Source: Bacteroidales bacterium
GTDB taxonomy: Bacteria > Bacteroidota > Bacteroidia > Bacteroidales > Muribaculaceae
NCBI GenBank assembly: GCA_003150235.1
Contig: QAMW01000027.1
Location: forward strand, 1 to 64,000
Direction of reading: 5' to 3'
Length of the DNA: 64,000 bases
The notes under the pieces are model-generated. The model worked only from the letters and a program-made list of their open reading frames with translations. It was not told where the DNA came from and searched no databases. Positions 1 to 8,057 of this stretch are shown piece by piece. Position 1 is the first letter of the stretch. Every line of letters begins with the position of its first letter. The translations under genes and the position numbers were made by a program.

Positions 1-71
1 CCGAGTTCTTCAAATTTATTGCCTAATTTTGCACTTGCAGGTAGAATCTGCGTCGGTTTTTATTATATGGT
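1..71. other. Left edge, no gene supported
   Basis: The bases before the antitoxin stop codon hold nothing I can support. A short open stretch exists on the minus strand running off the left edge, but it follows a TAA and has no start codon inside the window. Confidence 0.5.
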
Positions 72-404
72 TTACCATAGGGCAACTTTACCTACAGTTC
101 CCAAATCAAGAATGCCTGATTCAATACCTAACGCCCGAAATACACGTGCCATTGTGGGGAGTGTTATGATGCTTTTTCCTTTTTCAATTTTTGAAATCTG
201 TGCTCGCTGTACACCAATCCGCTCTCCTAATTCTTCTTGAGTCAGATGTTGTGCCTTACGAGCCTTTTTAATTGCCTCCCCTATGAAATATGCGTGAAGG
301 TCTTCAGCCAACTGCGCCTCCATTGCATCGCGATCCGGTGTGCCGATTTTTCCCCACGTTTCATCAACAAGTTTACTTGCTGGGGTTAAATTAAGGTGTG
401 CCAT
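72..404 (-). CDS. HigA-type XRE antitoxin
   Basis: Antitoxin and DNA-binding autorepressor of a type II toxin-antitoxin pair; it should bind and neutralise the toxin encoded just upstream. The protein is about 110 residues with a central Cro/C1 helix-turn-helix: 'LTQEELGERIGVQRAQISKIEKG' is split here as LTQEELGERIG and VQRAQISKIEKG, the usual recognition-helix pattern. An upstream TTG in the same frame would add eight residues, but the ATG at 404 lies one base after the toxin TAG, the normal coupling for such operons, so I chose it. Toxin-first order is typical of HigBA. Family assignment is firm; the exact hig name is inference. Confidence 0.85.
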   Translation of the reverse strand: MAHLNLTPASKLVDETWGKIGTPDRDAMEAQLAEDLHAYFIGEAIKKARKAQHLTQEELGERIGVQRAQISKIEKGKSIITLPTMARVFRALGIESGILDLGTVGKVALW

Positions 405-405
405 T

Positions 406-750
406 CTATTCTGCCTGTTTGTTCTCAAAATATTGTTTCATTATCGCTGCTGCCTTTTCGATTTCGTTACGTGGAGTTTTTTGAGTCTTTTTGATAAAGC
501 CATGCGTTGCGATTATCAATGTCTGTTGCTCAGTATCCCAAAATGCTAAAAGACGGTAGCATATACCATTGAATAATGTGCGTAACTCCCAAATGTCGTT
601 ATTGAGCTTTTTGAATAAATTCTTATCCATTTCGCCTCCTTCGACTCTTAGAATATTGTAGGTGATTTTTCGTTGAGCCTTTTCGGGAAGAGAGCGGATA
701 AAAGCCGTAGCTTCATCGGTCAATAACACCTTAAAATTGGGAATCGCCAT
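406..750 (-). CDS. RelE/HigB-family toxin (Gp49-like)
   Basis: Predicted mRNA-cleaving toxin of 114 residues, RelE/HigB fold (phage Gp49-like family). The pattern of an N-terminal helix 'EATAFIRSLPEKAQRK', a central 'NDIWELRTLF' strand, 'YRLLAFW' and 'HGFIKKTQKTP' near the end is the standard signature; the late lysines and the histidine are where the active residues usually sit. It is first in a two-gene minus-strand operon with the antitoxin one base downstream. A Bacteroidota -7 box (TATCTTTG) ends 19 bases before the ATG, and a 13-bp inverted repeat lies directly behind that box, a plausible operator. No damage is visible, so the pair could be active. Confidence 0.85.
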   Translation of the reverse strand: MAIPNFKVLLTDEATAFIRSLPEKAQRKITYNILRVEGGEMDKNLFKKLNNDIWELRTLFNGICYRLLAFWDTEQQTLIIATHGFIKKTQKTPRNEIEKAAAIMKQYFENKQAE

Positions 751-769
751 ATTCTATAGTATAACAATG

Positions 770-777
770 CAAAGATA
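770..777 (-). promoter_or_regulatory. -7 promoter box for the toxin-antitoxin operon
   Basis: On the minus strand this reads TATCTTTG, a perfect TAnnTTTG box, 19 bases before the toxin ATG. No good -33 TTTG is seen at the usual distance; that place is occupied by one arm of the inverted repeat at 778-809. Confidence 0.6.
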
Positions 778-809
778 ACAAATAGTTTCCATGAAAGGAA
801 ACTATTTGT
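778..809. terminator. 13-bp inverted repeat: ruvC terminator and/or TA operator
   Basis: Perfect arms of 13 bases (ACAAATAGTTTCC and GGAAACTATTTGT) around a 6-base loop. It lies 5 bases after the ruvC stop codon and abuts the toxin promoter box. It can act as a rho-independent-like stop for ruvC, although the T-run is poor, or as the operator bound by the antitoxin, or both. Confidence 0.6.
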
Positions 810-814
810 GGATT

Positions 815-1405
815 TTATTTTATTCTGCCGGGATTTTGGGCAATGAATTCTTTCCAGGAACGCGGTCCGCGCGCGATTTCCGGCTTGCCCGATTCGTAGA
901 AATGGCAGAGGGCGGCTCCGAGGGCATCGGTCGCGTCAAGTTCCGGGAGAATGTTTTCAGCGGGGATGTTTAGGATGCGGCGCAACATCTCCTGCACCTG
1001 CTCTTTTGCGGCAGCCCCGTTGCCGGTGATTGCCATCTTGATTTTTCGTGGCTCATACTCGCAGATGGATATGTCGTGGTTTATCGCCGCAGCCATCGCC
1101 ACTCCCTGAGCGCGCCCGAGTTTCAGCATCGACTGCACGTTTTTGCCGAAAAAGGGTGCCTCGATTGCCATCTCATCGGGAAGATATTGTTCAAGTATTC
1201 CCGACACGCGTTTAAATATGTGTCCCAATCGGAGATAATGACTCTCGAAGCGGCTGAGCTTGATTACGCCCATGGCTATCATGGCGGGTTTGTTGCGCTT
1301 CACTCCGAGCACACCATAGCCCATGACATTGGTGCCGGGATCGATACCGATTATGATACGATCCCAGTCACGCAATGCTTCGTTTCGTTGTCCCGGTTCG
1401 GCCAT
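815..1405 (-). CDS. ruvC: Crossover junction endodeoxyribonuclease RuvC
   Basis: Cuts Holliday junctions symmetrically in the RuvABC recombination pathway. The RNase H-like fold is evident: 'IIGIDPGTN' with Asp22, 'AIEAPFF' with Glu82, and 'LDATDALGAALCH' with Asp157 and Asp160, the four metal-binding acidic residues. At 196 residues it is slightly longer than enterobacterial RuvC, mostly from a 14-residue N-terminal extension and a tail. Its ATG overlaps the TAA of the DUF4286 gene (TAATG), so the two are translationally coupled. Last gene of a four-gene minus-strand operon. Confidence 0.97.
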   Translation of the reverse strand: MAEPGQRNEALRDWDRIIIGIDPGTNVMGYGVLGVKRNKPAMIAMGVIKLSRFESHYLRLGHIFKRVSGILEQYLPDEMAIEAPFFGKNVQSMLKLGRAQGVAMAAAINHDISICEYEPRKIKMAITGNGAAAKEQVQEMLRRILNIPAENILPELDATDALGAALCHFYESGKPEIARGPRSWKEFIAQNPGRIK

Positions 1406-1704
1406 TACTTGACTTTCTCCATCACTGTGGTGAAAAACATCACCTTTTTACCCCATTTCTGAGCCATCGCCGACAACAGTCGCGGCTGGATGGCTTCAAG
1501 CCACTCCTCGACATGAGCCTTGGACTGCGCCTGCAGCTGCACGGCATAGCCCGTGCCTCCCTCCATAGGGGTAAGTATGCGCATGAACAGCGGTGTATGA
1601 AGATGAGCCTTTGTCACGGCTTCGGATATGTAGTCACTCCGGATCCAGTCGATAAACTCCTGTTCTATCGACTGCTCTACATGAAAAGTGGTGTTGACTA
1701 CCAT
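1405..1704 (-). CDS. DUF4286 family protein
   Basis: A 99-residue protein matching the DUF4286 pattern of Bacteroidota: 'VVNTTFHVE' at the N-terminus, 'FIDWIRSDYI', and an antiparallel ferredoxin-like core with 'GGTGYAVQLQAQS'. Function is unknown; it is commonly found beside ruvC in Bacteroidales. Both ends overlap neighbours by one base (TAATG), linking it tightly to ruvC downstream and to the GYF/CD225 gene upstream. Confidence 0.85.
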   Translation of the reverse strand: MVVNTTFHVEQSIEQEFIDWIRSDYISEAVTKAHLHTPLFMRILTPMEGGTGYAVQLQAQSKAHVEEWLEAIQPRLLSAMAQKWGKKVMFFTTVMEKVK

Positions 1705-2261
1705 TACATGTTCTCCATGATGCCGCTAAGCCCGACAGAGAAGATGAAAATGCCGTAGAGCACTATCCACACCAGTCCGCAGCAAAGTCCGATGATAGTC
1801 CAGCGTTTAGCGTCGGCCGATGCTTTCTGTGCTTTCTCATACAGACCGCCTTCCCAGTATGCGTTGACCTTCGCAGCTTTTATCGCTCCTACGAAACCAA
1901 AGGGGAAACAGCAGAGTATCGTTACAAGAATTGACTCTACGAGCCAGCTTTTCGGCGGAATCCCGGTTATTTCCGATTGGGTGGCTGCCTGGGGTTGCTG
2001 ATAGGCAGGGCGGAATGGGGGAGGCGGACACTGAGTATTTTGCTCGGGATTGATTTCCGGGATTGCTGTCTCGCGATATTCCTGAGAGGCGCCGTTGGGT
2101 GAATAGAGTGCCATGCGTATCTCTTCCACGCTTTCAGCGGGTACCCATCCTTCAAAACCTTCCGCCCATACAAGGTCGGTGCCTTTAAGTCCGCGAGCTA
2201 CGAGCTGACCTACTTCAAACGGTCCGACGGGCTGTTCATTTTCTGCTACATAATACTTCAT
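1704..2261 (-). CDS. GYF_2 (DUF4339) / CD225-dispanin membrane protein
   Basis: About 185 residues. An N-terminal GYF_2 domain (residues 2-48, 'KYYVAENEQPVGPF', 'LVWAEGFEGWVP') is followed by a proline/glutamine-rich linker and a CD225-type domain with two hydrophobic segments ('LVTILCCFPFGFVGAIKAAKV' split by the CCFP turn, and 'WTIIGLCCGLVWIVLYGIF'). Such proteins are common and uncharacterised in Bacteroidota; they probably sit in the inner membrane. The ATG at 2261 begins the GYF fold; a longer reading frame upstream would run into the glycosyltransferase gene. Thirteen bases separate it from that gene. Confidence 0.85.
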   Translation of the reverse strand: MKYYVAENEQPVGPFEVGQLVARGLKGTDLVWAEGFEGWVPAESVEEIRMALYSPNGASQEYRETAIPEINPEQNTQCPPPPFRPAYQQPQAATQSEITGIPPKSWLVESILVTILCCFPFGFVGAIKAAKVNAYWEGGLYEKAQKASADAKRWTIIGLCCGLVWIVLYGIFIFSVGLSGIMENM

Positions 2262-2274
2262 GATTAATCTTGTT

Positions 2275-3069
2275 TTATTTATTGTTTTGTGACTCAATAT
2301 TTTTAACCGATTCCCTCTCGATGCGCCTCTGTTTAAGGAATCGCGGAAGGAATGCAAGATGACGCGCCACTGTAGGGAGGAACCCGTAATAGTAACTCAT
2401 GATGCGGAAACGCTCCATCAGTGATTTCCGGCGATTGGCGGTCGTGGTGCCCTCATGCAGATAGTCTATAATCACATCCGGGATATAGAAGTTGCGCCGC
2501 GACCGTTGCAGGCAACGGATACACCACTCGTAATCAGCCGAATACCGGAACTTGAGGTTGTAAGGCTGCGCGAGCTTGCGGTTTACGATGAATGCCTGAT
2601 GACACACGAGCATCCCTTCCTTGAAACTTTCCAAGGTGAGTGTCTCCGGTGCGGTCAAATGGCGCGGGGCGATAAATCTACGCTCGCTGTCGACAAGATT
2701 GGTTTGCCCGTACACTATGCCCGGATAGTCGTTGTCGACTATCTTTCTTGCAAGCAGTTCAAGTGTGTCAGGAGAGTGAAACGAGTCGCCCGCATTAAGA
2801 AATATGAGATAGTCGCCCTTTGCCGCGTCCATAGCCTTGTTCATGGCGTCGTATATTCCTTTGTCGGGACTCGAATATATGCGCGCTTGCGGTATGCCCT
2901 CGTCTATTGCGAGTTTAAGTGTGTGGTCGGTCGATACGCCGTCCATTATGATGTGCTCGAAGAGGGTGCAGGTCTGTTCCTTGACGCTCTTCAGTGTTGC
3001 CGGGAGTGTGGCGGCGGCGTTGTATGTTACGGTTATTATTGAAAATAATGGCGCCATATGGTCATGCAT
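2275..3069 (-). CDS. Family 2 glycosyltransferase
   Basis: GT-A fold glycosyltransferase, probably adding a sugar to a cell-surface polymer; donor and acceptor cannot be told. 'FSIITVTYNA' opens the nucleotide-sugar fold, 'QTCTLFEHIIMDGVSTD' follows, 'YDAMNKAMDAAKG' precedes the metal-binding 'LNAGDSF', and 'YSADYEWCIRC' holds the acceptor-side acids. About 264 residues. Starts at 3069 (MHDHMAP) or 3057 (MAPLFS); the longer frame to 3150 would run into the dsbD promoter region. First gene of the operon ending in ruvC; no polysaccharide cluster is nearby. Confidence 0.9.
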   Translation of the reverse strand: MHDHMAPLFSIITVTYNAAATLPATLKSVKEQTCTLFEHIIMDGVSTDHTLKLAIDEGIPQARIYSSPDKGIYDAMNKAMDAAKGDYLIFLNAGDSFHSPDTLELLARKIVDNDYPGIVYGQTNLVDSERRFIAPRHLTAPETLTLESFKEGMLVCHQAFIVNRKLAQPYNLKFRYSADYEWCIRCLQRSRRNFYIPDVIIDYLHEGTTTANRRKSLMERFRIMSYYYGFLPTVARHLAFLPRFLKQRRIERESVKNIESQNNK

Positions 3070-3137
3070 AATGGATTTACATAGCAAATATACGATAAAA
3101 ACGTGAAAGCCGTAAGAGATTGTAAAAATAAATTGCG

Positions 3138-3145
3138 TATCTTTG
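3138..3145 (+). promoter_or_regulatory. -7 promoter box for the dsbD operon
   Basis: TATCTTTG fits the TAnnTTTG box 36 bases before the ATG at 3182. A TTG at 3120-3122 is too close (15 bases) to be a standard -33 element, so only the -7 part is supported. Confidence 0.5.
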
Positions 3146-3181
3146 CACATTATGTTTATTGAATAAGGGAAAAGTATCGCA

Positions 3182-5170
3182 ATGACACGTCTTATCTATC
3201 TTATTGTCGCATTTCTGGTGGCTTCTTTCAGCTGTATCGAGGCGCAGATTGTGACACCTGTCAAATGGAGTGTGGCTCTCGACATGACCGACGACACCCA
3301 CGGCGCCGTGGTGATGACTGCAAAAATTGATGCCGGATGGCATGTGTATAGCAACGATGTCGACCCTGATGTGGGTCCTAACCCGCTCCAGATTGACTGG
3401 GACAAGCTTGACGGGGTGAAGCTCGACGGCAGGATGAAGCCGAGCAAGACTCCTCACAAGGAGTTTGACGAAATGTTTGGCGCCAATCTCAGCTGGTGGA
3501 CCGATGAGGTGACTTTGCGCCAGAATTTTGTGGTGACTGCATCCAAATATGCTATTGAGGGTGCTATACGTTTCTCTGCTTGTAATGATGAGAATTGCAT
3601 ACCTCCTACACGTGAGACATTTGAATTTTCGGGAACGGCAAAGATTGCAACCGAGACTCCTGAAGAAGTAAAGGCTGACACCGTCGCAGAAGAGCCGTCA
3701 GCCGAGGCGGTCGTGAAGGAGCCTGTTGCGCAGGAATCCACGTCGGAAGGTATATGGGCACCGGTGGATTTTAACAGTGAGGAAAATCCCGAAGACCCCG
3801 CCACCACGTCATTATGGTATATTTTCATCACTTGCTTCATCGGCGGTTTTGTGGCTCTTCTCACTCCTTGTGTGTGGCCGATGATTCCGCTTACGGTGAG
3901 CTTCTTCCTGAAAAAGGGTAAGTCGCGCGCAAAGGCTATCGGTGACGCCACTATCTACGGTGTATCGATTATCGTGATTTACCTTCTGCTCGGACTTATC
4001 ATCACGGCGATTTTCGGCGCAAGTTCGCTCAACGCCCTTTCCACCAGTGCCGTGTGCAACATTATTTTCTTCCTGTTGCTCGTGGTGTTTGCAATCTCTT
4101 TCTTCGGGGCATTTGATATAAAGCTCCCCGAGTCATGGGCAAACAAGATGGACAGCACCGCTGAAAAGACCACCGGTCTGCTTAGCATATTTTTCATGGC
4201 GTTCACCCTTACATTGGTGTCATTCTCCTGCACCGGTCCTATCATAGGAACCCTGCTTGTGGAGGCTGCGAGCACGGGCGACAAGTTTGGTCCGGCTGTA
4301 GGTATGTTCGGCTTCTCCCTTGCGCTTGCTATCCCGTTCTGCCTCTTCGCCATGTTCCCGTCATGGTTGCAGAGCGCGCCGAAGTCGGGCGGATGGATGA
4401 ACATTGTAAAAGTCGTGCTTGGCTTTATCGAGCTTGCGCTGTCGCTGAAATTCCTCTCTGTCGCCGATCTTGCCTACGGATGGCACGTGCTTGACCGCGA
4501 GGCGTTTCTTGCTTTGTGGATTGTGATTTTCGCCCTGCTCGGCATGTATCTGCTCGGCAAGTTCAATTTCAGCCATTACGGTCCTGCCGACAGTTCGGTC
4601 GGTGTGTTCCGCTTTTTCCTTGCGATGACATCATTTGCCTTTACCATATATCTTGTGCCCGGATTGTGGGGCGCGCCGTTGAAAGGCGTGAGCGCGTTTG
4701 TTCCGCCGCTATACACTCAGGATTTCAACCTTTACGGTGGCGGATTCAAGGAGTATGACGACTATGAGGAAGGCATGAAAGCAGGAGCCGATGAGGGTAA
4801 GCCTGTGCTCGTCGATTTCTCCGGCTACGGTTGTGTGAATTGCCGCAAGATGGAAGGCGCGGTGCTTGATGAGAGCAATGTCCACGCCATGATTGAAAAT
4901 AATTTTGTGGTGATAAAGCTTATGGTCGATGAAAAGAAGGAGTTGCCCGTACCGGAAACTGTCGTGGAAAATGGCAAGAAGGTGACACTTCAGACCTATG
5001 GTGACCGCTGGAGCTATCTGCAGCGCTACAAATTCCAGGCAAATGCACAGCCATATTATGTGATACTCGATGCCAAAGGCAATCTTCTCTCCGGACCCTT
5101 CTCTTACGATGAGAATATTCCTAAATTTACCCGTTTCCTCGAAAAGGGAATCAAGGAATACAAGAAATAG
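3182..5170 (+). CDS. DsbD-type thiol:disulfide interchange protein
   Basis: Carries electrons from cytoplasmic thioredoxin across the inner membrane to periplasmic disulfide acceptors. 662 residues with the three DsbD modules in order: signal peptide (to about Ala21) and periplasmic alpha domain with Cys133/Cys138 ('SACNDENCIPP'); a hydrophobic core of about eight helices from residue 215 with the redox pair Cys230 ('LLTPCVWP') and Cys350 ('SCTGP'); and a C-terminal thioredoxin fold with CVNC (Cys551/Cys554). All six expected cysteines are present. Three bases separate it from the rRNA methylase gene, so they are co-transcribed. Confidence 0.95.
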   Translation: MTRLIYLIVAFLVASFSCIEAQIVTPVKWSVALDMTDDTHGAVVMTAKIDAGWHVYSNDVDPDVGPNPLQIDWDKLDGVKLDGRMKPSKTPHKEFDEMFGANLSWWTDEVTLRQNFVVTASKYAIEGAIRFSACNDENCIPPTRETFEFSGTAKIATETPEEVKADTVAEEPSAEAVVKEPVAQESTSEGIWAPVDFNSEENPEDPATTSLWYIFITCFIGGFVALLTPCVWPMIPLTVSFFLKKGKSRAKAIGDATIYGVSIIVIYLLLGLIITAIFGASSLNALSTSAVCNIIFFLLLVVFAISFFGAFDIKLPESWANKMDSTAEKTTGLLSIFFMAFTLTLVSFSCTGPIIGTLLVEAASTGDKFGPAVGMFGFSLALAIPFCLFAMFPSWLQSAPKSGGWMNIVKVVLGFIELALSLKFLSVADLAYGWHVLDREAFLALWIVIFALLGMYLLGKFNFSHYGPADSSVGVFRFFLAMTSFAFTIYLVPGLWGAPLKGVSAFVPPLYTQDFNLYGGGFKEYDDYEEGMKAGADEGKPVLVDFSGYGCVNCRKMEGAVLDESNVHAMIENNFVVIKLMVDEKKELPVPETVVENGKKVTLQTYGDRWSYLQRYKFQANAQPYYVILDAKGNLLSGPFSYDENIPKFTRFLEKGIKEYKK

Positions 5171-5173
5171 TCG

Positions 5174-5932
5174 ATGACCGAGCTTACCAACAGACTCCGC
5201 AAACTTGTGGCATCGCTTGACGATGCGCGTGTGCGCCGCGAGGAAGGGCTTTTCACCGCAGAGGGCACAAAGTGTGTGCTGGATACGCTTCGTCATTTCG
5301 ACTTGCAATGGCTTTTTGCCACGCAGGCGTGGATTGACAGGCATCACGGGGAGGTAAAGGGATACGAACCGATAGTAGTAAAGCGCGTCGACATGGAGCG
5401 GATGAGTCATTTGTCGACACCTCCCGAGGTGATTGCTGTCTATGTTATGCCCGCTCATGACATAAGCGGGTTTACCCCCGCTGGTAAGCTTGTAATCGCC
5501 CTTGACCGGGTACAAGACCCCGGTAATCTCGGTACTATAATGAGGATCGCTGACTGGTTTGGCATCCGCGACATCGTGTGTTCACCCGACACGGTCGACC
5601 AGTATAATCCCAAGGTAGTGCAGGCGACCATGGGCGCGATAGCGCGGGTGAAGGTGTATTACACACATCTGCCGGAATGGCTTCACGACTGCGGGATGCC
5701 GGTCTACGGCACATTCCTTCATGGTGACAATATATATACAGCTTCGCTCGGAGCGTCGGGAGTCATTGTGATGGGCAATGAAGGTAAAGGCATCTCCGAT
5801 GAGGTTGCACGTGAAGTGACATGTCGCCTCACGATTCCTTCTTATCCTGTCGGCGCGGTGACAAGCGAGTCGCTCAATGTCGCCACAGCGACAGCTGTCA
5901 CGGTAGCCGAGTTCCGGCGCCGTCAGTTTTAA
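5174..5932 (+). CDS. SpoU/TrmH-family RNA 2'-O-ribose methyltransferase
   Basis: Transfers methyl from S-adenosylmethionine to ribose 2'-OH of an RNA, most likely 23S rRNA. The SPOUT knot motifs are clear: motif 1 'QDPGNLGTIMRIADW' near residue 115, motif 2 'VIVMGNEGKGISDE' near 200, motif 3 'IPSYPVGAVTSESLNVA' near the C-terminus. The N-terminal 80 residues form the usual substrate-binding domain. The exact nucleotide target cannot be read from sequence. Lies between dsbD and radA in one direction. Confidence 0.92.
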   Translation: MTELTNRLRKLVASLDDARVRREEGLFTAEGTKCVLDTLRHFDLQWLFATQAWIDRHHGEVKGYEPIVVKRVDMERMSHLSTPPEVIAVYVMPAHDISGFTPAGKLVIALDRVQDPGNLGTIMRIADWFGIRDIVCSPDTVDQYNPKVVQATMGAIARVKVYYTHLPEWLHDCGMPVYGTFLHGDNIYTASLGASGVIVMGNEGKGISDEVAREVTCRLTIPSYPVGAVTSESLNVATATAVTVAEFRRRQF

Positions 5933-5948
5933 CTACAGGGTATCTATT

Positions 5949-7316
5949 ATGGCAAAACAGGAAAAGACAGTGTGGTTCTGCAGCAACTGCGGCACCGAGT
6001 CATCAAAATGGATGGGGCGTTGTCCCGGTTGTGGGGAATGGAACACCATGGTCGAGGAACGGCGTGTGGTCAAGAAGACTAAATCATCTACATTTGAGTC
6101 GCGTGAGGATGTGGTGGCGCGCCCCATCACTCAGATTGAGACCCGCGAGGAGGAACGCATACACATGCCGAGCGAAGAACTCAACCGTGTACTTGGCGGC
6201 GGTCTTGTCGCCGGGTCGATTGTCCTTGTCGGTGGTGAGCCGGGTATCGGAAAGTCCACGCTTGTGTTGCAGAACATCCTGTCGATGCGGGGTCGTCGTA
6301 TCCTGTATGTATCCGGTGAGGAGAGTGCGTCACAGCTGAAGATGCGCGCCGATCGTATCGGGCGTCTCAATGACAACTGCTATATAGTGTGCGATACATC
6401 GCTTGAATCGATTCTTAACCATATCGCGCAGGTTGAGCCGGAGTTGCTCATAGTCGATTCGATACAGACGATTGCTTCCGATGCCATAGAGTCGGCGGCA
6501 GGCAGTGTGAGTCAGGTGCGCGAGTGCGCGGCACGTCTCCTTCGCTATGCCAAGGAGTCCGGCACCCCCGTCATCCTTATCGGACATATCAATAAGGAAG
6601 GGTCCATTGCCGGCCCGAAAGTTCTTGAGCATATCGTGGATGCGGTGCTCCAGTTTGAGGGTGATCGCCATTACATGTACCGCATATTGCGCTCGATTAA
6701 AAACCGTTTTGGCTCTACCTCGGAGTTGGGTATCTATGAGATGGCGCAGAAAGGATTGCGTGAAGTTACAAATCCCTCGGAACTTCTGCTGACACAAGGC
6801 AGTGATGATCCGTTGTCAGGGATAGCAATCGGTGTGACGCTCGAAGGTGTACGCCCCTTTCTCATCGAGGTGCAGGCTCTTGTCTCTACGGCGGCGTATG
6901 GTACTCCGCAGCGTTCGGTGACCGGATTTGACGCCAAACGCATGAACATGCTGCTTGCCGTGCTTGAAAAACGTGTGGGATTCAAGTTGGCTCAGAAAGA
7001 TGTGTTCCTCAACATTGCCGGGGGCATAAAGGTCAATGACCCAGCACTTGATTTGAGTGTGATATGTGCTATTCTTTCCTCTAACGTCGATATTGCCGTT
7101 CCGCGCGATGTGTGCATGTCGGGAGAGGTTGGACTGTCGGGTGAGATTCGTCCCATAACGCGTATTGAGCAGCGTATACTCGAAGCGGAGAAGCTGGGCT
7201 TCTCCACTGTCATAATTCCCAAGAATAATATCAAGGGTTTTGACACGTCACGTCTTAAAATCAAGATAGTGGAAGTGTCAAAGGTCGAGGAAGCGTTCCG
7301 CGCCCTCTTCGCTTGA
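5949..7316 (+). CDS. radA: DNA repair protein RadA
   Basis: RecA-related branch-migration helicase in recombinational repair. 455 residues: N-terminal four-cysteine zinc finger ('FCSNCGTESSKW', 'CPGCGEWNTM', residues 10-34), Walker A 'GGEPGIGKST' near 95, Walker B 'LLIVDSIQT', the RadA-specific KNRFG motif near 251-255, and a C-terminal Lon-protease-like domain ('LSVICAILSS', 'GEVGLSGEIRP'). Follows the SpoU gene by 16 bases. Confidence 0.97.
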   Translation: MAKQEKTVWFCSNCGTESSKWMGRCPGCGEWNTMVEERRVVKKTKSSTFESREDVVARPITQIETREEERIHMPSEELNRVLGGGLVAGSIVLVGGEPGIGKSTLVLQNILSMRGRRILYVSGEESASQLKMRADRIGRLNDNCYIVCDTSLESILNHIAQVEPELLIVDSIQTIASDAIESAAGSVSQVRECAARLLRYAKESGTPVILIGHINKEGSIAGPKVLEHIVDAVLQFEGDRHYMYRILRSIKNRFGSTSELGIYEMAQKGLREVTNPSELLLTQGSDDPLSGIAIGVTLEGVRPFLIEVQALVSTAAYGTPQRSVTGFDAKRMNMLLAVLEKRVGFKLAQKDVFLNIAGGIKVNDPALDLSVICAILSSNVDIAVPRDVCMSGEVGLSGEIRPITRIEQRILEAEKLGFSTVIIPKNNIKGFDTSRLKIKIVEVSKVEEAFRALFA

Positions 7317-7439
7317 TAACTGAGATTGACAGTTTCGATTCGTTTGTATAATAGTGCGTGTTGTTACGAATCCGGTGGGAATGTAACCTGTATATATGGA
7401 TTTGTTACATGCCTTTCATGTAGTCTCATATATATTTCG

Positions 7440-7447
7440 TAAATTTG
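7440..7447 (+). promoter_or_regulatory. Candidate -7 box for the small lipoprotein gene
   Basis: TAAATTTG fits TAnnTTTG and would give a leader of roughly 90 bases before the ATG at 7541. No matching -33 element was found at 19-21 bases. Confidence 0.4.
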
Positions 7448-7540
7448 CAATGGAAGACTATGGTGCATGATATCCTGACCGGAGTTTTATGTTGTCCATA
7501 CAACTCCTTAAAATTAATTAACCTGATCAAATACTAAATT

Positions 7541-7978
7541 ATGAAAAAGTTGTGTCATGTGATGCTATCACTTTTGTTTATGCTGTTTTTCCCCTCATGT
7601 GGAAATGACGAAGTTGAAAATGTCCTTAATGTAGGGGAAATGATGCGGTTAGAGGGCGAGTTTGTGTCCGTAATGGATAATCAGAGCTGCGAGGTATGTA
7701 ATAACGTAGGGGAGTTTGTGTCAGTTGTTGGAAAAGATACCTATAAGACTGGTCCTAAAATTGATTTCAACAGAAGTGCTGTGGTGGTGATTAAAGATAC
7801 TTCAAGCAGTGGAGTCAGTGACATTGAGGCTGCATTTGAAATGGTTGAGGGCCGATGTGAGATTAAAGTCTCTGTTACGAAAGATTATACTACCGTGGTC
7901 GAACCTTGGTGCGTTGCATTGGTAGTACCCCGTGTAGAGTCAGACAATACGAATTTATACATAGATTATAATTTTTAA
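7541..7978 (+). CDS. Small lipoprotein of unknown function
   Basis: 145 residues, family not recognised. A signal peptide ends in the lipobox-like FPSC with the acylated Cys near residue 20, followed by 'GNDE', typical of Bacteroidota lipoproteins. The mature part contains 'GEFVSV' twice (around 'CEVCNN', a CxxC), giving a short internal duplication, then beta-rich sequence with two more cysteines. The gene is AT-richer than its neighbours and stands alone with its own promoter candidate and a strong terminator, so it may be a recent acquisition. The CxxC hints at metal or redox chemistry, which is only a guess. Confidence 0.75.
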   Translation: MKKLCHVMLSLLFMLFFPSCGNDEVENVLNVGEMMRLEGEFVSVMDNQSCEVCNNVGEFVSVVGKDTYKTGPKIDFNRSAVVVIKDTSSSGVSDIEAAFEMVEGRCEIKVSVTKDYTTVVEPWCVALVVPRVESDNTNLYIDYNF

Positions 7979-7991
7979 TCGTTGGTTGATG

Positions 7992-8046
7992 TACAATGCA
8001 GAGCGGCGATGAATGACCGAGGTCGTTCATCGCCGCTCCTATTGTA
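7992..8046. terminator. Bidirectional hairpin terminator
   Basis: A 17-bp stem (8001-8017 with 8022-8038, one G-U wobble) around CGAG, extended by TACAAT/ATTGTA at 7992-7997 and 8041-8046. It sits between two converging genes and serves both. Confidence 0.85.
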
Positions 8047-8057
8047 TAAATCAAAGT

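Noticed and set aside
1..71. Partial minus-strand gene leaving the left edge
   Set aside because: Only about 20 codons are open, they follow a stop codon and contain no start.
2455..3042. A 195-residue plus-strand ORF opposite the glycosyltransferase
   Set aside because: Cysteine/arginine-rich composition without any motif; the glycosyltransferase frame is convincing.
4709..5515. A 268-residue minus-strand ORF opposite dsbD and the SpoU gene
   Set aside because: It lies wholly against two well-recognised genes, has no family features and no promoter; a shadow frame.
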